In this document: positions 14,674 to 22,986 of the stretch, piece by piece | How positions within the stretch are numbered: the stretch's first letter is position 1 | Layout: the number at the start of each line of letters is the position of its first letter | Origin: Cloacimonetes bacterium SCGC AAA252-N17 | GTDB taxonomy: Bacteria > Cloacimonadota > Cloacimonadia > JGIOTU-2 | Assembly (NCBI GenBank): GCA_000404785.1 | Contig: ASNI01000017.1 | Span: forward strand, 1 to 37,707 | Direction: 5' to 3' | DNA length: 37,707 nucleotides | Program-made: the position numbers and the translations under genes | Notes under the pieces: model-generated | Seen by the model: only the letters and a program-made list of their open reading frames with translations | Told to the model about the DNA's origin: nothing | Database searches by the model: none

Positions 14674-16658
14674 AGCTCATCTCCCTGCAGAATTTTCTGT
14701 ACTGCTTGATTAAGCTCCTTGAGCCGCATATTTCCCAGAGCGATAGGACGCAGATGCCCCATTATCCATTTCTCTTCAGCATTGGAATCGAGCGTACAGC
14801 CAATCTTCTTGAACATCGCATGTAAACTTGGAATATTGTTCAGAATTTCATCTTTCTGATGTCTTTCAAATGTTACGAGATTGAGTATCGACTCAAATTC
14901 CATACGTGGATGCACATAGAGGATCTCAAGCATCGAGGGAAGAATATCAAGATCAATTTGCTCTTTTTGAAGGAATTCTATCAACTCGTACACCCGCTCA
15001 TATTCAAATGGAACTGATGATCTGTTCTGACCCTCAATATGTTTTAACCTATGACCCAGAAGCGTTCCAGCCCATTTCGGAGAGATCCCAAGATACCTGA
15101 TCATTCGCTCCAGCAATGGCATTAGATCATTCCTGAGAATGTAATAATAGCAATCTTCAGGAATATGCCATTTTTTGAGCTGCTTCATTCGCTTCTTCAA
15201 ACTAACAGGAAGCGCCTTACCAATTTCCTTAATATACTCATCTTTGATTGGGATGGGAGCAGAATCTGTGTCAGGATACATTCTATCAGCACCTGGGAGC
15301 ACGCGTTCAAAGATCGTGGTGCCGTCATCGAGAGCTTTTCTTGTTTCGTTGGGCACGCCTTCAAAAGCCATTCTGCAGCGCTCCTCAATGGTTTCCATCG
15401 CAGTTTTCACATCATCTTCCGGAGCCCAGAACACGATCTGTGCATCGTTCTCACCGCATTTTAATAATTTGCTTCGCTTCTTCAACATATCTTCATTGAA
15501 CACAGGATTCATATCCTCAGAATGCACCATATTCGGTTTTTCAAGGCATGCAATGACCTTCAAACGACCTTCCAGCTCATCAGCAAAGGTTTTTCCGGGC
15601 TGCAGGAAGAAAGAGAGTGTTCCTTTGAACTCAGTCAGATTGCAGGCAATGAGCTTCCAGCTCCTATCCATTGCATCTTTTATTGGCTGGTACTCGATAT
15701 CGGATACATCAAAGGTAATTGCCTTGAAGGTGGGCTTCCATTTTTTAGTGTCCTTGATGTGATCACATAATTCCTTTTTGATTTCCAGCAGTGCTTTCTG
15801 ACGAAATGCTTCATTATGTGTAAGTTTTGCTATCCATTTGATACGGGAAACACCTTTTATTTCGACCCGTGTTCCGCCGGTGATACTGACATTCACATCC
15901 TGCCTGCCTGCTCCAATACCAACACGTACTTTACCGGAGCTTCTATTTATGAATCTGATAACCTGTCCTGCTTCCATTACTTCATCCGGAGTGAGAAGTT
16001 CGGGATAGGTCACTGTCTCGATAAGCGGAATCCCAAGGCGGTCAGTTGTATATATCCTTTCATGACCAATATCGGAAACCTCGCGGCATGCATCTTCTTC
16101 TATGCTGAGCTGAATGATGCGGACATTTTTATGTTTGAGCGGAATTTCTCCCTCGATACCCACGATCGCAGTTCGCTGAAAACCGGTTGGAATGCTGCCG
16201 TCGAGATATTGTTTGCGCGTAATGTGCAGTTCGCCAACAATGTTTTGATGCATCAGCAAAGATATTTCAATCGCATATTCGAGGGCTTCTCTATTAATTG
16301 GAAAGGGCGGTGTGTCATCAATATCGTAGGTGCAGGTGGTTTCATTTTTGATGTAATATGTTATATTTTTGCGAGTGCGGAATTCCATCAATGCAGTGCC
16401 ATCATAAGTGCCCATTTCTGAAAGTGTGGGACGCATGTGACGTATAAGTTCGGCATCATAATCTTGCAGGTCATGATATTTTCCGGCAGGGCATCTGCAG
16501 AAAAGTTTTTCCTCTGTTTTTAATTGCTGATGTACTTCCAGGCCGCTTTTAAATCCTATTTCTGTATAAACTTTTGGAGTGGCTTTTTCTCTTGCGATAT
16601 AGCCCACTCGCTTCATGCTTTCGGCATAATTTTGTTTCGGGTCAAATTTCTTGTTCAT
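14670..16658 (-). CDS. gatE: archaeal-type Glu-tRNA(Gln) amidotransferase subunit E
   Basis: GatE activates the glutamyl group on Glu-tRNA(Gln) with ATP and transfers ammonia to it. At 662 residues it has GatE rather than GatB length. The N-terminal GatB/E kinase domain is marked by GLEVHQQLKTEEKLFCRC, ITRKQYLDGSIPTGFQRT and LSIEEDACREV. GatE-specific features follow: an AspRS-like GAD insertion in the middle (about residues 290-410, LTEFKGTLSFFLQPGKTFADELEGRL) and a helical YqeY-like tail to the C-terminus. The downstream gene gatD overlaps by ATGA, so the two subunits are co-translated. No gatA/B/C is present here; whether the genome also has GatCAB or GlnRS cannot be seen. The ribosome site is weak. 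Confidence 0.93.
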   Translation of the reverse strand: MNKKFDPKQNYAESMKRVGYIAREKATPKVYTEIGFKSGLEVHQQLKTEEKLFCRCPAGKYHDLQDYDAELIRHMRPTLSEMGTYDGTALMEFRTRKNITYYIKNETTCTYDIDDTPPFPINREALEYAIEISLLMHQNIVGELHITRKQYLDGSIPTGFQRTAIVGIEGEIPLKHKNVRIIQLSIEEDACREVSDIGHERIYTTDRLGIPLIETVTYPELLTPDEVMEAGQVIRFINRSSGKVRVGIGAGRQDVNVSITGGTRVEIKGVSRIKWIAKLTHNEAFRQKALLEIKKELCDHIKDTKKWKPTFKAITFDVSDIEYQPIKDAMDRSWKLIACNLTEFKGTLSFFLQPGKTFADELEGRLKVIACLEKPNMVHSEDMNPVFNEDMLKKRSKLLKCGENDAQIVFWAPEDDVKTAMETIEERCRMAFEGVPNETRKALDDGTTIFERVLPGADRMYPDTDSAPIPIKDEYIKEIGKALPVSLKKRMKQLKKWHIPEDCYYYILRNDLMPLLERMIRYLGISPKWAGTLLGHRLKHIEGQNRSSVPFEYERVYELIEFLQKEQIDLDILPSMLEILYVHPRMEFESILNLVTFERHQKDEILNNIPSLHAMFKKIGCTLDSNAEEKWIMGHLRPIALGNMRLKELNQAVQKILQGDEL

Positions 16659-17025
16659 ATTTTTTTGAGATACTTTTTAGCTTGGATAGATTCGAAAATT
16701 GATTCCATGCATGTCAATTGTTATGTGATTTTTTGAGAGACGATACCGATGAATATTGATAAGGATTGCTAGGCCGACACATAATGGATTTGTATAAATA
16801 CACGGCATTTTTATTTGAGACGAGTTTATCCTATAATAATATTTGGTACGATTTATATTAAATAAACTCTTCTTCAAGCTCAGGACGAAAGTTTTTTCTT
16901 TCGTTCCTTTTAGTGACAGCCAAGGCGTATCTACCAACAATCGGAGAAGACTGGTATTTCATGGTTAATGTTTTTCATCTGCGAAAATCTGCTCTATCAG
17001 TGTTTATCTGCGTTCCATTATGATC
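16659..17025. other. intergenic region upstream of gatE, no gene seen
   Basis: 367 bp without a credible gene. It contains one small perfect hairpin (arms acgaaag and ctttcgt around a T6 loop, 16885-16904). Near the right end atctgcgttccatta (17006-17020) recurs from 13259-13273; in both places it lies just past the 3' end of a minus-strand gene. The gatE promoter presumably lies at the left end but no clear motif is visible. Confidence 0.5.
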
Positions 17026-18132
17026 CTAAAACTTCACCTCAACCCTCACTGCATATTCCAGATCAGGCAGAGTGTCATTATCCTGCTTATATGAAAAATA
17101 CCGTGCATAGGTTATCACATCAACATTCTGGAGTATATTGTAATAAAATTGCCCCATATACATAAGCCTCTGAGTATCTCCACCGACATCACTTCCAATC
17201 ACATGAGCAGACACGTTCATAAGATCATTTATCACATACTTAAAAGATAAAAAGAGATTATGTTTCCCCCATTCATTTTGGATATTGCTGTTTTTGTAAT
17301 AGTATTCACTCGTAAAAAAATAGGTATTAGCAATCGAATAATCCAGCCCGAGCATTCCTTCAAAATATCTATCAGAATAATCTTTTGCAAAATGCTCTAC
17401 GAATTCTCCATATACACCGAAGAAGGCATCACCCTTAAAGGACAAACCCGCGATCATTTCTTCGGATCGATGCTTGTATATTGTGTTGAGAGCAATATCA
17501 AAGCCCATAGTATTGAAATACCCACGAAGAGCTGTCGAATATTCGTGGTTCTTTCTTGGGAGTTCAGTCACCACATCCAATCCCGAAAGAAAGGAAAAGG
17601 GAATTTTTATTACTGCAACATCACTCCCATGCCGCTCAAAATTAATGTTTGTGACATCGACAGTTGAGAATACATCTATTGGAGAGAACACAATCCCTTT
17701 GCCATAGTTTATGATCTGCCTACCTATCGTGATGTCCGCAAAAGGTAGATAAAGAGAGACATACAGCTTTCTTATATCGAGCAGCACCGGAGTGTTACCA
17801 TATATAAATAGCGGATAGTAGGGCATGGAAAGCGAGTCGGATGCTTTCGTTTGATCTATTAAACTATGAAATTGACCGGCAGTATATCCGAAGGGAATGA
17901 TCAAATCAAAATTTCCTTCAATTTTGCCATAACGTTTGTTCCTGTTATGAAAATTAAAGCGAAAGGTGTTCATGGCTCCGAACTTAATAGAATCACTCTC
18001 ATTATTCAGGTAATGATATGCGCTCAGATCAATAAAATTTGAACCCCATACCTTCAAGCCGGATTGAGTCTCCGCATTAAGCCCTACCATGATGAATAAT
18101 ATGAGCCCAACAAGTATAATTAATTTTTTCAT
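17026..18132 (-). CDS. outer-membrane beta-barrel protein
   Basis: The ATG at 18132 (preceded by GGTG) gives 368 residues starting MKKLIILVGLILFIMVGLNAET, a clear signal peptide with likely cleavage after NA. The remainder alternates polar and aromatic residues in beta-strand fashion and ends in YAVRVEVKF, with the terminal phenylalanine expected of a BAM-dependent barrel. A possible conserved element is FADITIGRQIINYGKGIVFSP, seen in porin-like proteins of similar operons. It is the last gene of the TetR-ABC-LolA-like operon and follows its upstream neighbour by a few bases, so it probably acts at the outer-membrane end of that export path. Function otherwise unknown. Confidence 0.75.
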   Translation of the reverse strand: MKKLIILVGLILFIMVGLNAETQSGLKVWGSNFIDLSAYHYLNNESDSIKFGAMNTFRFNFHNRNKRYGKIEGNFDLIIPFGYTAGQFHSLIDQTKASDSLSMPYYPLFIYGNTPVLLDIRKLYVSLYLPFADITIGRQIINYGKGIVFSPIDVFSTVDVTNINFERHGSDVAVIKIPFSFLSGLDVVTELPRKNHEYSTALRGYFNTMGFDIALNTIYKHRSEEMIAGLSFKGDAFFGVYGEFVEHFAKDYSDRYFEGMLGLDYSIANTYFFTSEYYYKNSNIQNEWGKHNLFLSFKYVINDLMNVSAHVIGSDVGGDTQRLMYMGQFYYNILQNVDVITYARYFSYKQDNDTLPDLEYAVRVEVKF

Positions 18133-18138
18133 ATTCAC

Positions 18139-18885
18139 CTAATGCTGCAGGTATCTCAAACTAAAGATATCGTCAGGTAAATCGACATCGAAAGTGATAT
18201 CCTCCAATTCAAAAACCGTTTTGCTGTTCTTTCTCAGCTTATTTATCATTTCTGATTTAACTGCAAAGTTCCGCTTGCCAAATTGCCCGATCTCGAGCAC
18301 ATTCATCTCTTTGAGCAGGCGTCCGGATTTTGCGTACATTTCTTCCTTCCACGGAATGAAAAGCTCCTGATCCACCCACATTTTCCTGGAGTAATACGGC
18401 ACATCTTTCACTTTCGCATTGAGTGTCAGTACCCAGCATTCATGCCCATTCAGCGTATCCTGTCCAGCAATTTCAACCTCATATTTTTCTGAGATCTTAC
18501 TCGCCTCGAGTGCATCTTCATAAGAAAAATCACTGCCCATCATCCCCTCTTTGAGCATGTGTCCTGATATCTTTACTACTTCTTCTTCACTGGGGAAATA
18601 GATCCTAAGTTCATCATCCATCATTAAATACTTTGTGCCATAATCTTCGGGATTGGTGAACTCGACCAGTGCTTTGTGTCCCTCACTCTTTGCCTGGGCA
18701 GTCATCTTTTTTGTCCTGACCTGATCATCTATATGGATGGTCATTGTACCCGAGTATTCAATTGTCTGATAGAATTCATTCTCATCTATTTTCTGAAGTA
18801 ATTCAATACCTGTGAGTAATAAACTCTGCCCATACAGTATACATGAACATCCAAGAATGAGTATGAGTATTACAACTTTTTTCAT
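18139..18885 (-). CDS. LolA-like outer-membrane lipoprotein-sorting protein
   Basis: 248 residues with an N-terminal export signal (MKKVVILILILGCSCILYGQS); a lipobox-like ILGC at Cys-13 makes lipidation possible, otherwise cleavage near YGQS. The body matches the LolA-like family of the PF17131 type: GTMTIHIDDQVRTKKMTAQAKSEG, FTNPEDYGTKYLMMDDELRIYFPSEEEVVKISGHMLKEGMMGSDFSYED, then GHECWVLTLNAK and YYSRKMWVDQELFIPWKEEMYAKSGRLLKEM. These form a half-open beta-barrel that carries lipid or lipoprotein through the periplasm. The operon has two FtsX-type permeases and an ATPase, so a LolCDE-like exchange partner is the natural reading. Confidence 0.87.
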   Translation of the reverse strand: MKKVVILILILGCSCILYGQSLLLTGIELLQKIDENEFYQTIEYSGTMTIHIDDQVRTKKMTAQAKSEGHKALVEFTNPEDYGTKYLMMDDELRIYFPSEEEVVKISGHMLKEGMMGSDFSYEDALEASKISEKYEVEIAGQDTLNGHECWVLTLNAKVKDVPYYSRKMWVDQELFIPWKEEMYAKSGRLLKEMNVLEIGQFGKRNFAVKSEMINKLRKNSKTVFELEDITFDVDLPDDIFSLRYLQH

Positions 18886-18898
18886 GATTTCTCCTTTA

Positions 18899-20137
18899 TT
18901 ACACGCTTTTCAAAGAATCGACTATCTTCATTTTTTCTGCTCTTCGTGATGGGAAGAATGAGACAACAGTCGAAACCAAAGTTCCCAACAGAATGGCAAC
19001 TAATAAACTGAGAAAATTCAATCTCAGATACACTATATTACTCATAGGAAATTCTATCCCGCCCATCATTTTAGAGAAATCAATGCCATGAAAATGGAGA
19101 AATGTGACAATACCGAGTCCAACAAGCGCACCGACGACACTTCCCACAAAACCAAGCAGCATTCCTTCACTCATGAACATAGAAAGCACCTGTCCATTCG
19201 TGAAACCCATTGATTTGATGATGCCAATTTCCCTTCTGCGTTCCAGCACGACCATCATCATAATATTTGCGATAATGAACGCGCCAAGAAATGCAATCAC
19301 TACGTATATCCAGTTATAGATCTGGTTTGCCATATCCACCCACATCGCATAGCCACCGATCTCCGTCCAAGGTGACACGACCACATCATACTTTGCCAAC
19401 TTCGAGGCTATTTCTTTGGCTACTTTTCCCGAATCATGATAATTATCAAGCATGATCACGATCTGCTGCACCTGATTGGGCATGCGGAGCAATTCCTGCG
19501 CACTGGAAAGAGGTACCTGGAATATCCTCTCATCATATATTCTCAAACCTGTATCAAAGATTCCCACAATTGTGAATTTCTTGAGGTGAAGCGCATAATC
19601 ACTCCCCTGTGTCATGACACTTATCTCATCGCCAAGCTTGTACCCAAGATCGTCTGCAAGGATTTTTCCTACGATTGCTTCATTTCCAGCTTCCAGGTAT
19701 CTTCCTCCTGGAAGAATTGATCTATTGAGCATTAACAGATTCTTTTCTATTTCCGGATCACCTGCGTAGGCAAGTGCCTGCTTATTGTTCCCCTCATTCG
19801 TGAGTAACACACCAAAGGTTATCCGCTGACTTATCGACTTTATTTCCCTGTTTATTGCTTCATCATTTGTAATCTCATCTATGATCTGTTGGGGATTTTT
19901 TATATTTTCAGTTACAGGAAAGAACTTTGCTTTCTCTTCAAATTTCTTTGTAGCAATTCTGATATGACCTGTTTCATTTTTTGTATAGTTGTGCACGAGG
20001 TTGTCGAGGAAGCCCCCGATCAAACCCTGAAGGAATACGATCAATAGAATTGAAAGCGTAACCGAGATCACTGCCAGCATCGAACGGCGCTTATTTCTCC
20101 CGACATTTCTCACTGCAAATTTTTGGATAAATGACAT
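18899..20137 (-). CDS. ABC transporter permease, FtsX/LolC/MacB type (second)
   Basis: 412 residues. One N-terminal membrane segment follows RNVGRNKRRSMLAVISVTLSILLIVFLQGL, then a large periplasmic MacB_PCD-like domain (about 50-270), then three C-terminal segments with the FtsX signature ERRREIGIIKSMGFTNGQVLSMFMSEGMLLGFVGSVVGALVGL. It ends in PSRRAEKMKIVDSLKSV. AAGGAG precedes the ATG. This four-segment topology belongs to mechanotransmission-type ABC systems (LolCDE, MacB, FtsEX), which move substrates within the periplasm rather than across the inner membrane. It pairs with the permease encoded just upstream. Confidence 0.92.
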   Translation of the reverse strand: MSFIQKFAVRNVGRNKRRSMLAVISVTLSILLIVFLQGLIGGFLDNLVHNYTKNETGHIRIATKKFEEKAKFFPVTENIKNPQQIIDEITNDEAINREIKSISQRITFGVLLTNEGNNKQALAYAGDPEIEKNLLMLNRSILPGGRYLEAGNEAIVGKILADDLGYKLGDEISVMTQGSDYALHLKKFTIVGIFDTGLRIYDERIFQVPLSSAQELLRMPNQVQQIVIMLDNYHDSGKVAKEIASKLAKYDVVVSPWTEIGGYAMWVDMANQIYNWIYVVIAFLGAFIIANIMMMVVLERRREIGIIKSMGFTNGQVLSMFMSEGMLLGFVGSVVGALVGLGIVTFLHFHGIDFSKMMGGIEFPMSNIVYLRLNFLSLLVAILLGTLVSTVVSFFPSRRAEKMKIVDSLKSV

Positions 20138-20147
20138 CAGATACTCC

Positions 20148-21398
20148 TTACACGAAACGCAATGCTTTGGTCACTTCCATCTTTGAAGCCATTCTCGAAG
20201 GAAGATAACTTGCAGCGAGTGCGACTATCATACCAAAGCAAAATGCGAAGATTATTGTGTCAATATTCCATTCACCATACAATGTGCCCCAGTAGGGAAT
20301 TCCACTGCTCTGAAAGCCAACAAATTTGTCCAACGGGAAACCCTTAATAACTAAATAAAGATTGGCACCGCACCCGAGAATGAGACCCATTATACTGCCA
20401 AGTAGTCCAATAAAAGCACCTTCCCAGACGAAAAGACCCACAATCTCTTTTCTCTTGAATCCCTGAGCACGCAATACACCAATTTCTCTGATCCTTTCAT
20501 ACACACTCATCAACACAGAGTTAAAAATTCCTACTGCTGCGATGGCAAGTATGATCAACATTATTATCGAGCCGAAGATCTTCTTCTGCTCTGTTATACC
20601 GAGAAATGCGCTTGCGAGTTCCTCAAAAGTGTCGATTTGCAGATCAGGAAACTCTTGTCCTATTTTTTGAGCAATTTCGTTAACGTCTTGTGTAAACTGA
20701 TTGAAGTTAACTCTTCTCTCAACAGCAACATCTATCTCTGTGACAAGACTTTCGAGATCGAGAAATTCATTTGCGGTCTGATAACTTATCAAAACATTAT
20801 TAAGATTGATATTCGGATCTGTGGTGTTGAGAAGTCCGATAATGAAAAATTCATCAGCATTCCTGCTATCAAATTTGGTGAGTGCATAGAGTGTTATATA
20901 CTCACCGACGCCCACTCCCATTTCTTCCGCCAGATCCTTTCCGAGCATGATCTCGTTTTCCTCTGAGCCAGTAAAATACTCACCAACAATGTAGTTATCA
21001 AGATTAAAAACAGTGCGGTCAGTATCGATATTGATGACCTGTCCCATTATTGGCATAGTGTCTTCCCAGTTGGAAAGCTGTCCGAGGAATTGTGTTCTCG
21101 GAGTTACACCGATTACATGCTGCTGATCCATTATAAAAGAAAGCAATTTGTCTGGCTCAGTAATACCATATTTGAGGGGAAGTGATTCTTTCTCATCACT
21201 ATATTGTTCTGTTGATATTTTGATCGAAGAAGTGCTCAGTTCAATGAGATTATCAATATTGGCGCGGTCCATGCCGGTCATGACAGAGTTCATCATGATA
21301 TATATACCGAGTCCCACAGAGATAACGAGTGCAGAAAGAAAGGTTCGGCGTTTATTCCTCCGTACATTGCGCCATGCGATCTTACTGAGTGTTCCCAT
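20148..21398 (-). CDS. ABC transporter permease, FtsX/LolC/MacB type (first)
   Basis: 416 residues with the same plan as its neighbour: KIAWRNVRRNKRRTFLSALVISVGLGIYIMMNSV at the start, a periplasmic domain to about residue 275, and three C-terminal membrane segments with ERIREIGVLRAQGFKRKEIVGLFVWEGAFIGLLGS and a final PSRMASKMEVTKALRFV. AAGGAAG lies before the ATG. The gene overlaps the 3' end of the ATPase gene by 17 bp. The two permeases are clearly paralogous, like LolC and LolE, so a heterodimeric LolCDE-type complex is inferred. Confidence 0.92.
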   Translation of the reverse strand: MGTLSKIAWRNVRRNKRRTFLSALVISVGLGIYIMMNSVMTGMDRANIDNLIELSTSSIKISTEQYSDEKESLPLKYGITEPDKLLSFIMDQQHVIGVTPRTQFLGQLSNWEDTMPIMGQVINIDTDRTVFNLDNYIVGEYFTGSEENEIMLGKDLAEEMGVGVGEYITLYALTKFDSRNADEFFIIGLLNTTDPNINLNNVLISYQTANEFLDLESLVTEIDVAVERRVNFNQFTQDVNEIAQKIGQEFPDLQIDTFEELASAFLGITEQKKIFGSIIMLIILAIAAVGIFNSVLMSVYERIREIGVLRAQGFKRKEIVGLFVWEGAFIGLLGSIMGLILGCGANLYLVIKGFPLDKFVGFQSSGIPYWGTLYGEWNIDTIIFAFCFGMIVALAASYLPSRMASKMEVTKALRFV

Positions 21399-22086
21399 GG
21401 TTCTTCCTTTCGTCCGATGCGATCATGCCATCCCGCAGGATGATAACACGTTTTGCATGCTTCTCAACAAGACGATCGTGCGTAGAAAAGATAAATGTGG
21501 TATGTATCTCCTCATTCATTTTCTGCATGACTGAGATAATATCTTCGGACATTTCAGAATCAAGGTTTGCAGTCGGTTCATCAGCGAGCACGACCAGAGG
21601 ATTCTTCACGAGTGCACGAGCAATAGCCACGCGCTGCTCCTGTCCGCCTGAAAGTTCTCGGGGAAATCTGTCTGCCATATCTTCGAGCCCGACGATCTCG
21701 ATTATGTTCGTGGATTTTTCGTGAATTTCATTCTTAGTAAATTTCTTTTCGATGATGAGCGGAAGTTCCACATTTTCCTGAACGGTCAGAACCGGAATGA
21801 GATTGAAGGATTGGAAAATGAATGAAATATTCTCTTTTCGATAATAGGTTTTTTCTTTATCGGAAAGTATTGTGAGATCATCTCCGTTATACAACACCCT
21901 GCCTTCTGTGGGTGTGTCGATACATCCTATGATATTGAGAAGCGTTGATTTGCCACTGCCGGAAGGTCCTACAATAGAAAGGAAATCACCCTTCTCGATA
22001 ATGAGATCGACACCCCTGAGTGCAGGTATGATCTGCTCCCCTTTTGTGTAGTTCTTGATAACACCTTGCAATTCGAGTAATGGCAT
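21382..22086 (-). CDS. ABC transporter ATPase, LolD/MacB type
   Basis: 234 residues with all nucleotide-binding motifs: Walker A GPSGSGKST (about 37-45), Q-loop FIFQSFNLIPVLTVQENVELPL, signature LSGGQEQRVAIARAL, Walker B VVLADEPTANLD and the switch FIFSTHD. The sequence after the Q-loop is typical of the LolD/MacB/FtsE class. It begins immediately after the TetR stop codon, with its ribosome site within the TetR 3' end, and energises the two FtsX-type permeases that follow. All catalytic residues are present. Confidence 0.95.
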   Translation of the reverse strand: MPLLELQGVIKNYTKGEQIIPALRGVDLIIEKGDFLSIVGPSGSGKSTLLNIIGCIDTPTEGRVLYNGDDLTILSDKEKTYYRKENISFIFQSFNLIPVLTVQENVELPLIIEKKFTKNEIHEKSTNIIEIVGLEDMADRFPRELSGGQEQRVAIARALVKNPLVVLADEPTANLDSEMSEDIISVMQKMNEEIHTTFIFSTHDRLVEKHAKRVIILRDGMIASDERKNHGNTQ

Positions 22087-22776
22087 TTATTCCTCCTCAG
22101 AAATAAAAAATTTTCTAATCAATTCTTCATCTGCAAGCGAAATTGAATTTTCTGCAGCTCCTATGATTCGTTCGATGGTTCTTTCATATGCTTCATAATT
22201 ATCTATTAGAACTGCTACATCCTGTTTTTTTTCAAGTATTTCGAGAATTATTTTTGAGAGTTTTGCATTAAGGTAACCTGAAATTGATAAAATATATTCA
22301 GTACACTCAGTCGGATAATCTGTACTGAACAATCTCTCGTCAATGCCCTGTTGTATGATCTGTGAAATAATGGGTGTGAGAAATTCGATACTTCGCGTGA
22401 TCATCTTATATCGCAGCACGATGTTTTCATCCTTATTCATTATTTTTAGAAGCTCAAACATGAACTCCTTTTTCTCAAATTTGATCTGCCCTATTTGCCG
22501 AAAACATGTATTCAATTTCTCGATTGCATTCAAATCTTCCTGCTGCAATATTGGCTGGATCGATTCTGCGATCTGCATAATAAAGCGCTCAACCACGGCA
22601 TTGAGAAGATCATATTTTGAAGTGAAGTAATGATAGAAAGTGCCTTTTGCTATACCGATCGTGTTGATAATTTCATTAACTGATGCGACATCAAAACCCT
22701 TTGTATAAAAGAGCATCTGCGCAGCATCGATGATCTCATTCAATCTGACATCATGTTTTTTTACTATACGAGCCAT
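22087..22776 (-). CDS. TetR/AcrR-family transcriptional regulator
   Basis: 229 residues. The N-terminal helix-turn-helix of the TetR family is clear: RLNEIIDAAQMLFYTKGFDVASVNEIINTIGIAKGTFYHYFTSKYDLLNAV (about 11-61). The C-terminal helical region would bind an unknown ligand. It is the first gene of the exporter operon and a perfect inverted repeat typical of TetR operators lies 23 bp upstream of its start, overlapping the promoter, so autorepression of the entire operon is strongly suggested. Confidence 0.93.
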   Translation of the reverse strand: MARIVKKHDVRLNEIIDAAQMLFYTKGFDVASVNEIINTIGIAKGTFYHYFTSKYDLLNAVVERFIMQIAESIQPILQQEDLNAIEKLNTCFRQIGQIKFEKKEFMFELLKIMNKDENIVLRYKMITRSIEFLTPIISQIIQQGIDERLFSTDYPTECTEYILSISGYLNAKLSKIILEILEKKQDVAVLIDNYEAYERTIERIIGAAENSISLADEELIRKFFISEEE

Positions 22777-22798
22777 TATGTTCCTTTCGATTTTTATC

Positions 22799-22813
22799 GA
22801 CCGACCGTCGGTC
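22799..22813. promoter_or_regulatory. TetR-type operator
   Basis: gaccgac-c-gtcggtc is a perfect 7-bp inverted repeat with one central base. It resembles known TetR-family operators of the GACCGACCGGTC class and lies between the presumed -10 and the start codon of the TetR gene. Confidence 0.75.
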
Positions 22814-22816
22814 TAT

Positions 22817-22844
22817 TTTTTAGGGAAAGTAATTTGTTTGTCAA
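22817..22844 (-). promoter_or_regulatory. promoter of the TetR/ABC exporter operon
   Basis: Minus-strand TTGACA (22839-22844), 16-base spacer and TAAAAA (22817-22822) form a plausible sigma-70 type promoter. The operator follows at once, so a bound repressor would block initiation. The -10 is weak. Confidence 0.55.
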
Positions 22845-22880
22845 ATTTTTCTTGAACCTTGCGAATGGTTTGAATTGTTA

Positions 22881-22932
22881 ACTCAACATTCCGATGTTGA
22901 GTCTTGTAGATGCGCAAGATTGGAATCTTGCG
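22881..22932. repeat. double-hairpin repeat, second copy (inverted)
   Basis: Hairpins actcaaca-ttccga-tgttgagt (22881-22902) and cgcaaga-ttggaa-tcttgcg (22913-22932) match, in opposite order and orientation, the pair at 13081-13124. The two are separated by 10 bases instead of being adjacent, and no outer stem is seen. The loops contain TTCC and GGAA, which are complementary. Confidence 0.75.
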
Positions 22933-22986
22933 GTACTATGCATCGTTTTATTTACGTATTTCCCTTGTCTTGCGCAAGAGAAGGGA

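Noticed and set aside
15175..15762. Long plus-strand reading frame of 195 codons
   Set aside because: It is a shadow on the opposite strand of gatE, whose protein motifs are conserved.
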